Shown: piece after piece, positions 62,728 to 64,000 of the stretch
Numbering within the stretch: position 1 is the first letter of the stretch
Layout of the letters: each line of letters opens with the position of its first letter
Source of the DNA: Lyngbya sp. HA4199-MV5
GTDB taxonomy: Bacteria > Cyanobacteriota > Cyanobacteriia > Leptolyngbyales > Leptolyngbyaceae
Length of the DNA: 64,000 nucleotides
NCBI GenBank assembly: GCA_019359375.1
Contig: JAHHHL010000022.1
Span: 1 to 64,000, forward strand
Direction of reading: 5' to 3'
Position numbers and translations under genes: made by a program
The notes under the pieces: model-generated
What the model was told of the DNA's origin: nothing
Seen by the model: only the letters and a program-made list of their open reading frames with translations
Database searches by the model: none

Positions 62728-63073
62728 GGGTATCGAGTACTGGAGTTAGGGTGCAAGGTACGAGAAGCGACGGTTATCAAGCTCTTATGCTTTTTAGTGC
62801 CATCAGAAATAGACGCGTTAGAACGACGATCGCTGCTTTAATGAAAGCTCTGCCCAGGTGCTAGGGGCTGTCATCAATGACAACTAAACATGACTCTTAG
62901 CAAGGGTTCCAGCCCCTAGCCTGGTATGTTGGGGCGGGCGCGATTAGGCTGATACCGCAAGGTTTTGGAGCTAATTGATGACGCGCCCTAAACCATAGGG
63001 ACACATCCCCTTCCTGTCTTAAGCGCTGTTCAGACACCCTATCCCCTAAACCCTGCTCCCTAACCCCTGCCTC
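62728..63073. other. Intergenic region containing MITE-like copy 2
   Basis: This 346-base gap holds the second 129-bp MITE-like copy and further C-rich low-complexity DNA. No gene is supported. Confidence 0.5.
62862..62990. mobile_element. MITE-like element, copy 2 (129 bp)
   Basis: This copy has the same length, internal sequence (GGTTCCAGCCCCTAGCCTGG, TTTTGGAGCTAATTGATG) and terminal inverted repeats as the copy at 56714-56842, differing at scattered bases. It inserted in non-coding DNA. Confidence 0.75.
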
Positions 63074-63742
63074 ATGCGTCTTCCTCTGCCCCAATTTGCT
63101 GCCCAAAATCGATCGCCCAATCACATTGCCGAAGTGATTGAAACGGCAACGACCGAGTTTTTGGCGCAATGTTTAGAGCCAGAAAACTTGAGTTTTCCGG
63201 TGATGCCGCCGTTTGGGAGTTGGGTCAAGTCGATCGATGAAGAGTCGGGCAACCAGATTTATGCGGTAGTTTATCATGCCACTACGAGTCCGATCGACTC
63301 AGTGCATCGAGCGCGGGCATTAGGGCTATCGCTGCAAGACCTGCGCGAACAGCAACCCCAAATCTTTGCCATGTTGAAGACGGAATTTAGAGCTGCGATC
63401 GTAGGTTTTCAGCCACCATCCGACGCTAGAGAGAACGAATTTACTGAGAAGACCACTGTTTATCAGCACTTGCCGCCGCGTCCCCCGCAAATTCATCAGG
63501 CGGTGTATGTCTGTGACAAGGCTGAAATTCTCCACTTCAGTGAAACGCTTGACTTTTTGCGCACCCTACTGCAAATGCCCGGTGCGCCAGTCGATGCCCT
63601 GGCTGCCGCCACCATCCGCGACATTTATCAACTGCGGCAGGCTGATCGTGCCTGGTTGGTTCAAGCAGGGCGATCGCTCAGCTTGTTGTTAAAAGACGAT
63701 TACGATCGCCTACGTATCATCCTGAGCCAAATCCACCTTTAG
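63074..63742 (+). CDS. HAS-barrel domain protein
   Basis: The 222-residue protein has an N-terminal barrel-like part (IAEVIETATTEFLAQCLEPENLSFPVMPPFGSWVKS; IYAVVYHATTSPIDSVHRARALG). This resembles the HAS-barrel found in HerA/ATP-synthase relatives, and a helical C-terminus follows. I recall related cyanobacterial proteins as HAS-barrel domain-containing. Function unknown. Confidence 0.65.
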   Translation: MRLPLPQFAAQNRSPNHIAEVIETATTEFLAQCLEPENLSFPVMPPFGSWVKSIDEESGNQIYAVVYHATTSPIDSVHRARALGLSLQDLREQQPQIFAMLKTEFRAAIVGFQPPSDARENEFTEKTTVYQHLPPRPPQIHQAVYVCDKAEILHFSETLDFLRTLLQMPGAPVDALAAATIRDIYQLRQADRAWLVQAGRSLSLLLKDDYDRLRIILSQIHL

Positions 63743-64000
63743 AGCGTGGATTTATGAAGGTGTCATTCTGTGCGTAGGGGCGTGGCAAGCGGTAAAAAGT
63801 CCTTGCAGTCGCCCAGAGAGTGATCTGCCGCATGCCGCGCCCGTACAATGAAAAGGCTGAGGTTGTCGAAGTGATTTAATTTCCATTCCTTAGCCCAGGA
63901 CTGGAGCGATTACGGTCGCTTAATGCCAAAATCTAACGCTTGTCCAGATTGACGTGGTGATGGCGTGGGTAGCAGCGTCCCTGTGAGTGTGGCAGAAACA
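63743..64000. other. Right edge, no gene seen
   Basis: This 258-base tail holds no convincing coding sequence. A short plus-strand frame starting near 63923 is too short to support. Confidence 0.4.

Overview
The window comes from a cyanobacterial chromosome. It carries psbN/psbH, ndhS, two IsiA-type chlorophyll-binding proteins, flavodoxin and abundant GCGATCGC (HIP1) octamers. The many tandem-repeat intergenic stretches and the accessory load fit a filamentous, Leptolyngbya- or Oscillatoria-like lineage, but the genus is an inference.

Left third (1-25.2 kb) is an iron-limitation island. It holds the tail of efeO, efeB (Dyp peroxidase), feoA, an IS1-type transposase remnant, dps, and a divergent exbB-exbD-tonB operon whose exbB carries a one-base frameshift. 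Next come three paralogous AMIN-domain TonB-dependent siderophore receptors alternating with two PepSY membrane proteins. A block with two LCM-like methyltransferases, an O-methyltransferase and a secreted RTX-like protein accompanies isiA, an isiA-psaL fusion, a cupin, isiB (flavodoxin) and an isiC-like hydrolase. Fur-box-like sequences lie before the first receptor and before isiA. Together these genes would import ferric chelates, store or oxidise iron, and remodel photosystem I antenna and electron transfer when iron is short.

At 25.2-28.2 kb a cobalamin riboswitch precedes a cbtB gene that is split exactly by an IS200/IS605 element. Removing the element restores an uninterrupted 64-codon CbtB. 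Two membrane-protein genes follow, then an amino-acid permease on the other strand.

The accessory region (29.5-42.8 kb) holds a TnsD/TniQ-family Tn7-like target selector, two very small ORFs and an RHH protein. Next is a 12-repeat CRISPR array with a tandemly duplicated two-spacer block, then a cas5-cas7-cas8 set of the DevS/DevR/DevT (I-MYXAN, type I-B) kind with cas8 truncated at its N-terminus. No cas1/2/3/6 and no tnsA/B/C are present, so this looks like a decayed CRISPR-associated Tn7-like element. It is followed by a broken VapBC pair, a DUF4041/T5orf172 protein, and an orthocaspase-FGE protein paired with a small Pepco-like protein (a probable conflict system).

Right third (42.8-64 kb) is mostly core: glmS, a membrane methyltransferase, a Coq4-like protein, an unusual KAS III fused to a diiron/haem-oxygenase-like domain, a LapA-like protein, a broken Uma2 gene, a GH38 alpha-mannosidase, VapBC, psbN/psbH, tatA, pth, mrp, rodA, ndhS and a HAS-barrel protein. 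Several low-complexity repeat families appear both between genes and inside genes as interdomain linkers. A 129-bp MITE-like element occurs twice.
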